In this document: one piece after another, positions 18,290 through 28,415 of the stretch
Layout: every line of letters begins with the position of its first letter
Position numbering within the stretch: the first letter of the stretch is position 1
Source of the DNA: OLB4 sp002050165
GTDB taxonomy: Bacteria; Bacteroidota; Ignavibacteria; Tepidaquicellales; Tepidaquicellaceae
Assembly: GCA_030263475.1 (NCBI GenBank)
Contig: SZPC01000011.1
Coordinates: forward strand, 51,595-115,594
Direction of reading: 5' to 3'
Length of the DNA: 64,000 bases
Program-made: the position numbers and the translations under genes
Notes under the pieces: generated by a model
The model's input: the letters and a program-made list of their open reading frames with translations, nothing else
Told to the model about the DNA's origin: nothing
Database searches by the model: none

Positions 18290-19441
18290 TCAAGGTACCA
18301 GTTCTTTGATCAGGGTTGCAACAATTCTCTCACATGCTTTACCGTCTCCGTATGGATTATGAGCCTTTGACATTTTAAGGTAGTACTTCTTGTCAGTCAA
18401 CAATCTTGAAGCCTGTTCAAATATTTTTTTTGAGTCTGTCCCGACAAGTTTGACAGTACCTGCAATGACAGCTTCAGGGCGCTCTGTAGTATCTCTCATG
18501 ACGAGTACGGGTTTGCCGAGGCTCGGTGCTTCTTCCTGGATACCACCACTATCGGTTATAACGATAAATGACTTATCCATTGCATAAATGAACGGAAGGT
18601 AGTCCAGTGGCTCAACAAGGTAAATATTGTTGATACCGGAGAGAATTTTATAAACCGGCTTTTGAACGTTCGGATTGAGATGTACGGGATAAACAATATC
18701 AACATCTTCAAATTTTAGAGCAATTTCTTTCAAGGCTTTGCAGATATTGATAAACTTTTGGCCGAAATTTTCACGCCTGTGTCCTGTTACTAAAATTAGT
18801 TTTCTATATTTATCAAATTTATAGCCACGATCTTCGATTTCCTTTTTTGCTTTACTCGATAAAGTTTTATTGGATTTAAGTTTTTCTGTTACCATTAACA
18901 GTGCATCAATTACTGTATTACCCGTAATCGAAATTGATTTTCTGCTGACGTTCTCCGCTTCGAGATTTTGTTTGGATATTTTAGTCGGTGCAAAATGATA
19001 TTTAGCTATACTACCGGTTAATTTCCTGTTCATTTCTTCCGGCCACGGTGAATATATATTTCCTGTACGAAGCCCGGCTTCAACATGACCGACCGGAATG
19101 CGATGGTAAAAACTTGCCAGTGAAGCTGCAAAAGTTGTTGTTGTATCACCGTGTACAAGTACAAGATCAGGTTTGAAGTTATCCAATACTTCGCCCATTT
19201 TAACCAAAACATTTCCTGTAATATCAAAAAGGTTTTGATTCTTTTTCATGATGTTCAGGTCAAAAGCGGGCTTTATGTTGAAAACGGTTAAAACCTGATC
19301 AAGCATACTCCTGTGCTGAGCCGTTATGCAAACTTTTGTATTGAAATATTTTTTATGCTTCTCTAAAGTTTTTACAAGAGGCGCCATTTTAATAGCTTCA
19401 GGTCTTGTTCCAAAAACAATAAGAATTTTGCTTTTCTTCAA
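18290..19441 (-). CDS. wecB: UDP-N-acetylglucosamine 2-epimerase (non-hydrolysing)
   Basis: A 383-residue enzyme interconverting UDP-GlcNAc and UDP-ManNAc. Motifs: FGTRPEAIKMAPL, VHGDTTTT, GHVEAGLRTGN then PEEMNRKLTG, VTGHRREN, and TDSGGIQEEAPSLGKP. The start is TTG and overlaps the preceding GT2 stop by 4 bp. No UDP-ManNAc dehydrogenase (wecC) is visible nearby, so ManNAc itself may be incorporated or the next enzyme may be encoded elsewhere. Confidence 0.95.
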   Translation of the reverse strand: MKKSKILIVFGTRPEAIKMAPLVKTLEKHKKYFNTKVCITAQHRSMLDQVLTVFNIKPAFDLNIMKKNQNLFDITGNVLVKMGEVLDNFKPDLVLVHGDTTTTFAASLASFYHRIPVGHVEAGLRTGNIYSPWPEEMNRKLTGSIAKYHFAPTKISKQNLEAENVSRKSISITGNTVIDALLMVTEKLKSNKTLSSKAKKEIEDRGYKFDKYRKLILVTGHRRENFGQKFINICKALKEIALKFEDVDIVYPVHLNPNVQKPVYKILSGINNIYLVEPLDYLPFIYAMDKSFIVITDSGGIQEEAPSLGKPVLVMRDTTERPEAVIAGTVKLVGTDSKKIFEQASRLLTDKKYYLKMSKAHNPYGDGKACERIVATLIKELVP

Positions 19442-20241
19442 GATTTGTTTTCCAATTTTGGTTTTGAAATGTATTTATGTTTTCTAAAAAAATAGAACAA
19501 TCCTTTTATATGTTCGAAGGTAGCTTTTGTGAATAATTTTTTTGTAATCCGTTGATAGAAGTGGTATAGTTCAACCTCCGGGAAATATACCGTATCATAG
19601 CCTGCTATACGGGCTCTCAGACAGAAATCAATATCTTCAGGTCCGTAAAAAATTTCTTCATCATAACAACCTATTTTATCCACCATGTCTTTTCGCAGAA
19701 GCTGAAATGCTCCGATAACATAGTCAACTTTTTGAGTTTCATTATGGTCTATGTCAAACATATAATGTTCTCTCATTATTTGGGAGTTTCTGATTTTTTC
19801 AAGCTTCTCAAATCTGTTAAAAAGTTTTACCCATACACTCGGGAATCTTCTACAAGTATATTGAAGTGAGTTATCCGGGAATAACAATTTTGCCCCTAAA
19901 ATTCCAGTACCGGGATTTGACTCCATAAACTCATACGTTTTCTCAAATGTATTTTCAGTTATCAATTCTGTATCTACATCAAGGATGAGGATATATTTCC
20001 CTGTCGCTATTTTCAATCCCTGATTCCTTGCCGGACCTACACCTCTATTATTTTTATTTAAGATTAATTTGACCTGTGGGAAATTTGATTGTACATATTC
20101 CACAGAGCCATCTGAAGAATTATTATCAATTAGAATTAATTCAAACTGGAAACCCCTATTCTTCTCATAGACAGATTTTAAGCACTTCGTAAGGAAATGT
20201 TTAGCGTTCCATGTGATTATAATGACGGAAAATTGTATCAA
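19438..20241 (-). CDS. Family-2 glycosyltransferase (WbbL/rhamnosyltransferase-like)
   Basis: A 267-residue GT2 enzyme with IIITWNAKHFL, DNNSSDGS, the DxD-like DVDTEL, and GPEDIDFCLRARI in the acceptor region. It has the same domain type as the N-terminal part of the fusion at 14122-16089. The start is TTG at 20241. It lies 33 bp after the broken methyltransferase and is coupled to wecB by a 4-bp overlap. Donor and acceptor sugars cannot be told from sequence. Confidence 0.87.
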   Translation of the reverse strand: MIQFSVIIITWNAKHFLTKCLKSVYEKNRGFQFELILIDNNSSDGSVEYVQSNFPQVKLILNKNNRGVGPARNQGLKIATGKYILILDVDTELITENTFEKTYEFMESNPGTGILGAKLLFPDNSLQYTCRRFPSVWVKLFNRFEKLEKIRNSQIMREHYMFDIDHNETQKVDYVIGAFQLLRKDMVDKIGCYDEEIFYGPEDIDFCLRARIAGYDTVYFPEVELYHFYQRITKKLFTKATFEHIKGLFYFFRKHKYISKPKLENKS

Positions 20242-20274
20242 TATTGTATAGTTTAAAATTAGATTACAGAATAA

Positions 20275-21186
20275 TTATTTACTCAAGACGAATATACAGC
20301 CTTGAATGGCAATGTCGTCCATACTAAAATTCGTTGTGAAATATTCATCAAGTTTCATTTTTGATAAATGTTCTTTTTCAGATTCTGTAGGGAGTGATGT
20401 ATTTTCCAACAAGATTTTATAGTTGTACTTATTGATGATTTTTGCATACTCACTATGCCTCATCCTATTTTGGAACATGATTGAAGGATTCAGGAAATTC
20501 CATTTTCTCTCTGAATATTGCAAAAAATTATATACGGAAACCGAATCGTCGAAATACGAACCATGATCTCTATAATCTATGACATTAGACATGATACCAT
20601 CAGGTTTTAGTATTCTATAACATTCTTTCATAATACCATCTAACACTTCTTTCGGAATATGCTCCATAGTTGCGTTTGAAACGATGAAGTCAATTGACGA
20701 ATCAGCTATTCTTGTATCCCTTGCGTCTAACGGGGCAATGTATCCAATATCAAATTAATCTTTTAGAACTGATGTAAAATTTTCATACGTAAACTCCGGA
20801 ATTTCAGCAGGGATTGAGAAATTAAAGTTCAAATCCTTTTTAAATTTTTGAAATCTTTTGATAGTATCATTTAGCAAGTCAGGAAAAGCTAATTCCCGAA
20901 CATCAATACATCTAATATTGCTGACACCTAAAAGAGACATTGTAATTGGAATTACCAAATCATATCCTGCTCCGAATTCGTAATAGTTTTTTGGTAATGT
21001 ATCTGAACTTGAATATTTCTTATAATTTTCAAGATGAGATTGAGCAGTCTCAGTTTTCTTAATAAAGTCAGAATCACTTATTGGGAGTGTCTTGGTTATC
21101 TTCTTTTGGAGGTGATAATTTAATTTCTCACCATTCGGAAGTGCCGAAAAGAATTTCTGTAGAAATATTTTCAGATATAATTTCAC
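20275..21186 (-). pseudogene. SAM-dependent methyltransferase interrupted by one in-frame stop
   Basis: Reading 21186 to 20275 in one frame gives a normal class I methyltransferase of about 303 codons, broken only by a TAA at 20755-20757. The upstream part (143 residues, GTG start) has the SAM-binding strand and loop YYEFGAGYDL and the acidic CIDVREL. Directly after the stop the same frame continues with FDIGYIAPLDAR, then DSSIDFIVSNATMEHIPKE and ECYRILKPDG, the later methyltransferase motifs. No frameshift is needed. A single base change from TAT or TAC would explain it. A sequencing error is possible. The ATG in TMEHIP could start the second piece, but that would lack the cofactor site. Confidence 0.85.
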
Positions 21187-21192
21187 GGGATT

Positions 21193-22356
21193 TTAATTTT
21201 GAATATTAGATTTTAGTTTCCTTCTGTATAATTCAATATACTTTTGAGCCGTAATTTTTATATCAAATTTCTCAATTATAGTTTGCCTTGCGTTATCTCC
21301 GATTTTTTTCAAATTAAACTGACCTGACATTATTCCAGAAAATGTCTCTAATAACTCATTTTGATTTTCAATATCGTACAAAAATCCGTTATGCTCATGC
21401 TGTATGATTTCCGGAATACCGCCCACTCTGGAAGCGATAACGGGTTTCTGTTTTATCATTCCTTCAGCAACTACCAATCCAAACCCTTCCCATAATGAAG
21501 GAACGGCAATTAAATCTGAAATTTCTATTAACTCATCAACATCGTTTCTGTATCCTAAGAGAGTTACTTGCTTATCAAGTGAATGGATACTGGTGAATGA
21601 TTCTATCTCTTTCCGTAAAGAACCATCTCCAATGAATAAAAATTTTATATTCGGGTTTTGTATTAAAAAGTTTTTTATATTCTCCAAAAATTTTAAATGA
21701 CCTTTCTGTTCCTCCAGCCTACCTATTATTGTAACCACAAAATCATTTTCGGAAAGATTTAATGACTGACGGGATTTCAGCCTTTCAGATTTTGTTAATT
21801 TTAATCTGCTTTTTGAAATATCTATTCCATTATAAATTACATCTACTCTGCTCATATCTAAATTACTCTTCCTCCATGAAAGGTAATTTTTGACTTTTTG
21901 TGAGATACAGATTACATTACTATTGGTGAAATCGAGGATAAAATTATCGATACGGTCAAAAATGTTTTTCCTATCAGGATTTGCAGAACGTTTATGAATG
22001 GTAGAATCATTATGACAAGTGGAAATTATGTGTTTAGCCCCGTTTTTTTTTGCTGCAAGTCTTCCGTAAAAGTCAGCTTTTAACAGATGAGTGTGAACAA
22101 TATCCGGGTCTAACTCTTTGAGGACTTTTTTCAGCTTAAAATATATCTTAGGGTTAAAGAGTCCGCGTTCAGCTAAATTATAAACATTTACTCCCATATT
22201 TTCAAAGGCTGGTATTAAATATCCAGAATCTATTGTAACAACAGAAATTTTAAATTTGTTGGTTTTCTTTATAATGTCAACCAAATTTAGCAATAAGATT
22301 TGTGCTCCGGCACGTTCAAGGTTTGATATAATATATACAATATGAAATGTAGGCAA
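21193..22356 (-). CDS. Family-4 glycosyltransferase
   Basis: A 387-residue GT-B enzyme. The N-terminal domain begins IVYIISNLERAGAQ, a GT4 acceptor-domain pattern. The donor domain has TIIGRLEEQKGH, then PSLWEGFGLVVAEGM, which gives the E-x7-E motif, and SRVGGIPEII. It uses a nucleotide sugar with retention of configuration. The start is TTG, 4 bp after the upstream gene. It is part of the polysaccharide assembly set. Confidence 0.9.
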   Translation of the reverse strand: MPTFHIVYIISNLERAGAQILLLNLVDIIKKTNKFKISVVTIDSGYLIPAFENMGVNVYNLAERGLFNPKIYFKLKKVLKELDPDIVHTHLLKADFYGRLAAKKNGAKHIISTCHNDSTIHKRSANPDRKNIFDRIDNFILDFTNSNVICISQKVKNYLSWRKSNLDMSRVDVIYNGIDISKSRLKLTKSERLKSRQSLNLSENDFVVTIIGRLEEQKGHLKFLENIKNFLIQNPNIKFLFIGDGSLRKEIESFTSIHSLDKQVTLLGYRNDVDELIEISDLIAVPSLWEGFGLVVAEGMIKQKPVIASRVGGIPEIIQHEHNGFLYDIENQNELLETFSGIMSGQFNLKKIGDNARQTIIEKFDIKITAQKYIELYRRKLKSNIQN

Positions 22357-22360
22357 ATTT

Positions 22361-23575
22361 TTAGATGGATTTATTGTTTCTGTTGTGATTTTCGGAGGAA
22401 CCGGAGTTGTTTAATAGGTTAAGAAGGATGTTGTTCATAGTTATTCCCCTTGAATTCCAAGTTGAATCTTCAACAGCTGTTTGATAATTAGCGGACATTA
22501 CAGGGTTAATCAATGTATTTGGAGAAATACAATATTCGATAAATTTCTTATTTGAATCAGCGATATTCACAAACTCTGAATAATATTTTAAATCCGGTAA
22601 ATTTGTTGAAACAATTTTAGTCTCACAAACAAGATACTCAAAAAACTTATTTGGTAGCACACCTTCAGTAAACTTGTTTAATTTAAAAGGTATGATAGCA
22701 ACGTTAAACCCTTTAATGTAACCGGGAATTTTATGATAAGGTACTTTATTGTAATGCTTAAATTTTTTGTTAAGTTTTAATAGTTCTATTTTTCCCTTTA
22801 CATTTCTTTCTACCGGTCCAACAAACACTAAATTATTATTTTCGGGTAATGAATCCAGTAAATCCTGAATCAGGTTAAAATCAATCCAATCTCTTATATT
22901 TCCAATATAACCTATTATATTGCCTTTTAATCTGAAATCAAATTTTTTAATCTTTTGCATTTCATTTAAATTGAAATCGTGACCATTAGGTACATAATAT
23001 GTATCCGAATTTATTTTTTTGGCGTAATTAAACATAATCTGTCCTGTACAGAAAATCAAATTTGCCTGCATGACAGTTTTTTCATTTAATTCATCTAATA
23101 ATTTATTCAGTGTACCATCGTTATTATATGCGTAATTATCATAGTAATCATAAACAATATAATTTCGTTTGACACTTTTTATGACTAAGTAATTATGCGG
23201 ATGATAACACCATAAAATTATTGAGGACTTACTGAATTTTGAATTAATAAATCTGTTTAATTGCCAACGTATCAGAAAAGAATCAAGTTTAAAGGTAAAA
23301 TTTACACGTTTCCAAATTTTGTCGTGAAAAAATATTATAGGTGTAAAAATTTTTTTATTATTAATTTCTCTCTTCCTGCCATATTTCAATAAAGGAAAAA
23401 ATCTTGACCTAAACTTTATCAGAGTGTGAATAAAAATTGAGAATGGGTACTCTACAAACTGTATTTCGCTCCATTTGCCGAGAGTATCGTTTAAAGCATT
23501 ATGAAGTCTTTCCCTATGGTTGAGTTCCCAGTTAGATGAAATTAGAATAAGGTTTACAAAGTTTTTCTTCGCCAT
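22361..23575 (-). CDS. GT-B glycosyltransferase, divergent (TuaH-like)
   Basis: A 404-residue protein of GT-B layout. The C-terminal donor half is recognisable from GNIIGYIGNIRDWID, FVGPVERN and PNKFFEYLVCETKIVSTN. The N-terminal half (LILISSNWELNHRERLH, YDYYDNY) resembles TuaH-like and glucuronosyltransferase-like enzymes. The usual E-x7-E motif is not clear. The start is ATG. A 109-bp gap separates it from the preceding gene, the largest break inside the central cluster. Confidence 0.75.
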   Translation of the reverse strand: MAKKNFVNLILISSNWELNHRERLHNALNDTLGKWSEIQFVEYPFSIFIHTLIKFRSRFFPLLKYGRKREINNKKIFTPIIFFHDKIWKRVNFTFKLDSFLIRWQLNRFINSKFSKSSIILWCYHPHNYLVIKSVKRNYIVYDYYDNYAYNNDGTLNKLLDELNEKTVMQANLIFCTGQIMFNYAKKINSDTYYVPNGHDFNLNEMQKIKKFDFRLKGNIIGYIGNIRDWIDFNLIQDLLDSLPENNNLVFVGPVERNVKGKIELLKLNKKFKHYNKVPYHKIPGYIKGFNVAIIPFKLNKFTEGVLPNKFFEYLVCETKIVSTNLPDLKYYSEFVNIADSNKKFIEYCISPNTLINPVMSANYQTAVEDSTWNSRGITMNNILLNLLNNSGSSENHNRNNKSI

Positions 23576-23684
23576 TGAAATTTCGTAACTGAAAAATGAT
23601 AATAAATTTGATACTTCGTGAATTAGAATAGATAAAACTTTTTAAAAAGAGATTACTTTTTTGATCCATGCAATACAAATAAAT

Positions 23685-24821
23685 TTATTCTGATAATATT
23701 TTTTGAATATTCTTTACATTGCTTTTCAAATTAAATCTGTTAATCACCGTTTGAAAAGCGTTTTCTTTTATAGATTCCAAAATCCCGGTGTCCAGACTTT
23801 TAATATATTCAATTCTCTTTAAAATCTCGTCAAAATTGTAAGAAGAAAACAAAAAACCGTTATAGTTATTTTCTACAATTTCCGGTAATCCACCGACATC
23901 TGTACAAAGCACAAGCGTTTTACAATACATGGACTCGAGTACCGTGAGATTAGTAGTCTCAAACGAGGAAGGCAATATAAACAGATTCAATTTTTTATAG
24001 AAAGAATATACATTCTTTTCGAACTTTTCGAATATGACATAATCTTGAATGTCTAATTCATGTATCCTTTTAATAAGAGTTGACTTCAACTCCCCGTCAC
24101 CCTTTAATACTAAAATTACCTCAGGATTTTTTGAAATTAATTTTGGTAAAATCTCAACTAACTTTTCAAGACCTTTCTGACTTGCCAATCTTCCCGCATA
24201 ACCGATTACGTAATTATCTTTAACCATTTTTGTTTTATCAGAAAATTTTAACAACTCACTTGCATAATTTAAATCTAAACCATGATATACAACTTCAATG
24301 TTATTTCCGTTAATAGATCGTTTCGAGATCAGATATTCCTTAATTGCGAAACAGACGGCAATAAATTTATCAGTTTTCTTGAAAAGCCAGTTTTGAAAAG
24401 TGGTGTAAAGGAATTTATTTATAATGTTCGTAATAGAAAACTTAATTCTTTTTTCGATAAAATATCTGTCCAGCCCATGATATGTTATAATTAGATTCAT
24501 TTTCCGATTAAAGAAAAATTTTATAAATGTACAGTAGAGATTAGATTGTTCCATACATGAATGTACAGTACGATATTCTTTTGAATATTTATATATGTAA
24601 TAAAGTCTTTTAAAAAACCTAAAGATACCATCTCCTAAATATGTAGATTTGTCGCTCAGATTATAATAATCAAGTAAATTGCTTTCCTTGAATTTTGGAT
24701 TATTCAGGTAAAATATTCTGTAATCGAAAATATTTTTATCTAGATTTGTTATAACGTCGAAAGTGAGTTTTGTTGCTCCTCCTACATCAATAGTATCGAT
24801 AACGAACAATACTTTTTTCAT
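23685..24821 (-). CDS. Family-4 glycosyltransferase
   Basis: A 378-residue GT-B enzyme. It opens VLFVIDTIDVGGATK, has GYAGRLASQKGLEKLV and VLKGDGEL in the donor domain, and ends with PSSFETTNLTVLESM (E-x7-E) and TDVGGLPEIVE. Lysine and asparagine are frequent, as in the neighbouring AT-rich genes. Its ATG overlaps the end of the preceding GT2 gene by 4 bp, so it is translated as part of the Wzz-Wzy-Wzx-GT2-GT4 unit. Confidence 0.9.
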   Translation of the reverse strand: MKKVLFVIDTIDVGGATKLTFDVITNLDKNIFDYRIFYLNNPKFKESNLLDYYNLSDKSTYLGDGIFRFFKRLYYIYKYSKEYRTVHSCMEQSNLYCTFIKFFFNRKMNLIITYHGLDRYFIEKRIKFSITNIINKFLYTTFQNWLFKKTDKFIAVCFAIKEYLISKRSINGNNIEVVYHGLDLNYASELLKFSDKTKMVKDNYVIGYAGRLASQKGLEKLVEILPKLISKNPEVILVLKGDGELKSTLIKRIHELDIQDYVIFEKFEKNVYSFYKKLNLFILPSSFETTNLTVLESMYCKTLVLCTDVGGLPEIVENNYNGFLFSSYNFDEILKRIEYIKSLDTGILESIKENAFQTVINRFNLKSNVKNIQKILSE

Positions 24822-25543
24822 AAATTTCCTTTAATTAATCTGTATAGTATTAACCTTGTAACCGGTGTAAAGAGTTTTGCATTATATTTTCTACACACCT
24901 TATATATTTCCCAACCTTGTTTTCGGATATTATCTCGGGTTAATGTTGAATCATGATCCCGATAAAATGCCAGGTTTTCATCAATGTAATATGGCTCAGA
25001 AATTTTACTCATCTTAATAAAAAAATCTAAATCAAAAACAATTTTGATATTTTCATTTAAGTACTGAACTTGTTCAACTAACCCCTTTTTATAAAAGGAA
25101 CAGGGTTGTCTTATGTCAGGTGAAATATTTATCAATGAATTGAAATTAAACCTTTTTGTTTTATCTCTTTTAACGATCTTTTTCTCCTTATTGACAAAAG
25201 TTAAGTTTCCATATACGAATTTAACATTAAGATTAGATTTGAATACATTTAATATTTTTTCGAAAACATTTGAATCATAATAATCATCACAGTTTAACCA
25301 AGCTAAAATATCACCGGAAGCTACTTTAAAACCACGATTGATTGCAGAAGCCGGTCCGGAATCGCTTCCTGTTAATAACTTCAAATGAGAATAATTTTTT
25401 ATAATGTTAATCGTATTGTCAGTTGAACCGCCATCAACTATTATGTGCTCAAAGTTATTGTAATTTTGAGATAAAACTGATTCGATACAATCTTTGATAA
25501 ATTCTCCTTGATTTAATGAAGGAGTAATTATTGAAAATTTCAT
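24818..25543 (-). CDS. Family-2 glycosyltransferase
   Basis: A 241-residue GT2 enzyme with ITPSLNQGEFI, HIIVDGGSTDNT, and the metal-binding segment AWLNCDDYY. The SLNQ.EF and DGGSTD.T pattern is common among WcaA/SpsA-like transferases. There are no membrane helices. It overlaps both neighbours by 4 bp. The specificity is unknown. Confidence 0.88.
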   Translation of the reverse strand: MKFSIITPSLNQGEFIKDCIESVLSQNYNNFEHIIVDGGSTDNTINIIKNYSHLKLLTGSDSGPASAINRGFKVASGDILAWLNCDDYYDSNVFEKILNVFKSNLNVKFVYGNLTFVNKEKKIVKRDKTKRFNFNSLINISPDIRQPCSFYKKGLVEQVQYLNENIKIVFDLDFFIKMSKISEPYYIDENLAFYRDHDSTLTRDNIRKQGWEIYKVCRKYNAKLFTPVTRLILYRLIKGNL

Positions 25544-27015
25544 TTCAGTATTAGCTGATTAATTCTGTCAAAAATTATGTATAAAAATTCAAGCAGGATT
25601 TTGTAGTAGGCAATTATAAATACAATTTGTGATACAGTAACTACAACTATAAAGTTTATATTAAAATGTAAAAGTATTATTTGTATAAGAAGAAAAAACT
25701 GAAGGGAAATAATTTGAAAAAATCCAATATCCTTGAAAAAATGCTGAAAGTTAAAATTAAAGTGTTTATAAAAATAGAAAACAATTATGATTGAATTAAT
25801 AACTATTGCAATGAAATAACCTATTAGTCCTAAATAAGAACCTGTTAATTTAGTTGACATATATAAAAGAACAGTGGTGGACAAAACGTTAATGATTTGA
25901 ATCACAATTATAAAACTTCCACGACCCTCAATAATTATTACGTTATACATAGCAATCATCAAACAAATTAAAGTCTGAGGTAAGGCAAGCAAAAGAAAAG
26001 TTGTGGAGCTATCTAAATTACCAAACCAAAAATATAAGAAAACCAGTATAGAGGGATTTAATATACCGAAAAAGAGAATTATATATTTTAAGGATAATTC
26101 TGTATAATTTTTAATATCGGTATGAATTGCCTCTGAAATTTTATTGAGAATATTTAAATGGCTTAATTTGACAATTATTACTTTTTGTGATGAATATATA
26201 AATCCATTAATAAACGTAATAACCTTTTTGGCAGATTCATATATGGCAACAAAACTCAGCGATAAAAATGAACTAACTATAAACTTAATAATATAATCGA
26301 GACTATTACCGATAGCGAACGATATCTGAATTTTCGCGCCATATTTTATATTATCTTTGATTAATTTAAAGTTGAAAAATTTTCTTCGTGAATTTAAAAT
26401 TTGATAGCGATAAATGTTTACAATCAAGGCAACAAAAATAAATATCGAAATAGCCAACTGTACATAGAGAAAAACAAAAATATCTTTATAAATTATAACA
26501 AAAATGGTTGAAAAAACGAATAGTAAAATGTGAGAAACGATTAAAACCTTTGCAATGAAAATATACTTAGCCATTCCTTCAAGAAAGCATTTAAAAAAGT
26601 TGTAAACGAAACTAAAAACGAAGTTAAAGGAAAGAATTAAAAAAATATGATCGGAAATTTCAACAGGATATGACAATCGCGTCCTTAAAAAAAAATAGTA
26701 ATATGCAAATTGTAATGATAGAATAAAAACAGATAAAATGAAAAATGAAATTAAATATGTATAAAAATATTCCGTGATGAATTGAAAGTTTTTTTTCTCA
26801 GTAGCTTCCGCAATATGTTTTACTGTAGATACTCCAAAACCTAAGTCTAAGTTAGCACCTAAAACGAATGCGGATAACAAAAGAACATACAGTCCAATGA
26901 GTGAAGAGTCGAATAGTTTAAATATTAAAGTAAAAAGTGAAAAATTTACTACTGAAATAAAAATATAGGAAAATTTATTCCACCGATTTATAGATATTTC
27001 ATTTTTTAAACTCAT
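25540..27015 (-). CDS. Wzx-type polysaccharide flippase (MOP superfamily)
   Basis: A 491-residue, strongly hydrophobic protein with about 12-14 predicted helices throughout. It begins with NKFSYIFISVVNFSLFTLIF and has the charged cytoplasmic loops typical of oligosaccharide flippases. The sequence is poorly conserved, so the call rests on topology and on its place beside a Wzy-like and a Wzz-like gene. It would move undecaprenyl-linked repeat units across the inner membrane. The DNA is very AT-rich here: one sampled 60-base stretch (26701-26760) has only 10 G or C. Confidence 0.8.
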   Translation of the reverse strand: MSLKNEISINRWNKFSYIFISVVNFSLFTLIFKLFDSSLIGLYVLLLSAFVLGANLDLGFGVSTVKHIAEATEKKNFQFITEYFYTYLISFFILSVFILSLQFAYYYFFLRTRLSYPVEISDHIFLILSFNFVFSFVYNFFKCFLEGMAKYIFIAKVLIVSHILLFVFSTIFVIIYKDIFVFLYVQLAISIFIFVALIVNIYRYQILNSRRKFFNFKLIKDNIKYGAKIQISFAIGNSLDYIIKFIVSSFLSLSFVAIYESAKKVITFINGFIYSSQKVIIVKLSHLNILNKISEAIHTDIKNYTELSLKYIILFFGILNPSILVFLYFWFGNLDSSTTFLLLALPQTLICLMIAMYNVIIIEGRGSFIIVIQIINVLSTTVLLYMSTKLTGSYLGLIGYFIAIVINSIIIVFYFYKHFNFNFQHFFKDIGFFQIISLQFFLLIQIILLHFNINFIVVVTVSQIVFIIAYYKILLEFLYIIFDRINQLILK

Positions 27016-28412
27016 TTAGAAATGGTATCCGTTTGCATGTAATCAAGGGTCATTATTTTTATCAAGAGTATTCCGAAAAAAATTAAAAACAAATACCACA
27101 TAAAAAACTCCGGAAATAAAAGTAAATCCTCACCCATATTTTTTACAAAAATTCCGGTACATAACGAAAATGAAAGGACGGTTAAATTATCGGCATTTTT
27201 TTTCAAAACCAACATTAATGCCTTATAATAATATTTAAAAATCAAAATTGTTGAAGTAATAGTAAATAACAACCCATACATCAGGATTGAGAATAAAATG
27301 ATATTATGAGGGTTATTGTTTAAATCAATCACACCTAAAGAAAATTTTACTCCTTCAAAAATTTCTCTGGTACGTGAGCCACCATAACCAAACAATAATT
27401 TTATATTATCAGACATCATTACGAATGAAGTTTCCAAAAGGCCTAATCTGCCCAATATTGTTATTGCACCTTTGGTAGTAAAAAATTGTGTAATTGCAAA
27501 TGCAACCGCAAGTATTGTAAAGATTACAGAGAAAACGAATAACTTTCTTGAATATCCGTAAAAGATTATTAATATAGAAAGAAATATAGTTGCAATTCCA
27601 AACCTACTAAAAGTAAAAAGTAATGCAATCAAGGAAACGAAAAATCCAATTATATAAAATTTATGTTCTAATAAAGATAGTTCCTTTTTTTTCCATATAA
27701 TCATCCAAACCAAAAGCGGAATGCTAAAGTTATACATAGACGAAGTTGCATTTGGATGTTTAAAAAAAGAAATGGCGGTACCGGGATACTCATTATCCGG
27801 TTTTAAGTCAGGATAAATAACAGTCATTATTCCAAAGATCGCGGCAAGAATACCAATCAGACAAATAATCCTCATGAAGTTAAAAAGAATATTTTCGTTT
27901 TTATATAAAAAACCAGCGAGAACGACTGAAAATATGTAAATACCAACACTGAAATTTATATATTTTAGGATCCCCTCAAATTCTGATATTTCACGAGGAT
28001 TAAATACGAAAGTGGAGAGTGTTAAAAATAAGAATGATGTTAATATTAAAAATTTATCAAATGTATTAAACTTAATGAGCGAATTTTTATATTCATTTCC
28101 GGTAATATGAAATAGAATCGTTAAAAAAAGTATTGGTGCAAAAATATAATTGTAACTTTCTTCGGTGTACTTACTATAAGGTGCAATTGTAAAATTAAAA
28201 AAAGAAAGAATGACAATCAAAAATGATAAATTAATAACAACATCATTAATTGCCCGGGTGATAAGAAAAAAGCTGATAATGAAAATCCCGGCAAAAACTC
28301 CTAATAATAAAGTAAAAGAGGTATTATAAAGTGATGCATGAACAAGACTTGATAAGAGAAGCAAGCTTATAACGAATATTAATAATGCATCGTGTCTATT
28401 GAGATATTGCAC
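27012..28412 (-). CDS. O-antigen ligase/polymerase family membrane protein (Wzy-like)
   Basis: A 466-residue multi-pass membrane protein with about 12 helices. The large loop and following segment contain FSRFGIATIFLSILIIF and LFGYGGSRTREIFEG, then NNPHNIILFSILMYG, a pattern (R, then NPHN with a conserved His) seen in Wzy_C/WaaL proteins. In this position it more likely polymerises repeat units than ligates O-antigen, but either is possible. The start is GTG. It lies 3 bp after the Wzz-like gene and overlaps Wzx by 4 bp. Confidence 0.85.
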   Translation of the reverse strand: MQYLNRHDALLIFVISLLLLSSLVHASLYNTSFTLLLGVFAGIFIISFFLITRAINDVVINLSFLIVILSFFNFTIAPYSKYTEESYNYIFAPILFLTILFHITGNEYKNSLIKFNTFDKFLILTSFLFLTLSTFVFNPREISEFEGILKYINFSVGIYIFSVVLAGFLYKNENILFNFMRIICLIGILAAIFGIMTVIYPDLKPDNEYPGTAISFFKHPNATSSMYNFSIPLLVWMIIWKKKELSLLEHKFYIIGFFVSLIALLFTFSRFGIATIFLSILIIFYGYSRKLFVFSVIFTILAVAFAITQFFTTKGAITILGRLGLLETSFVMMSDNIKLLFGYGGSRTREIFEGVKFSLGVIDLNNNPHNIILFSILMYGLLFTITSTILIFKYYYKALMLVLKKNADNLTVLSFSLCTGIFVKNMGEDLLLFPEFFMWYLFLIFFGILLIKIMTLDYMQTDTISK

Positions 28413-28415
28413 AGA

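Noticed and set aside
20275..20667. Second half of the split methyltransferase as an independent small gene
   Set aside because: The frame continues upstream to the stop at 20755-20757 without a frameshift, and the piece alone lacks the SAM-binding motif. It is better explained as part of one broken gene.
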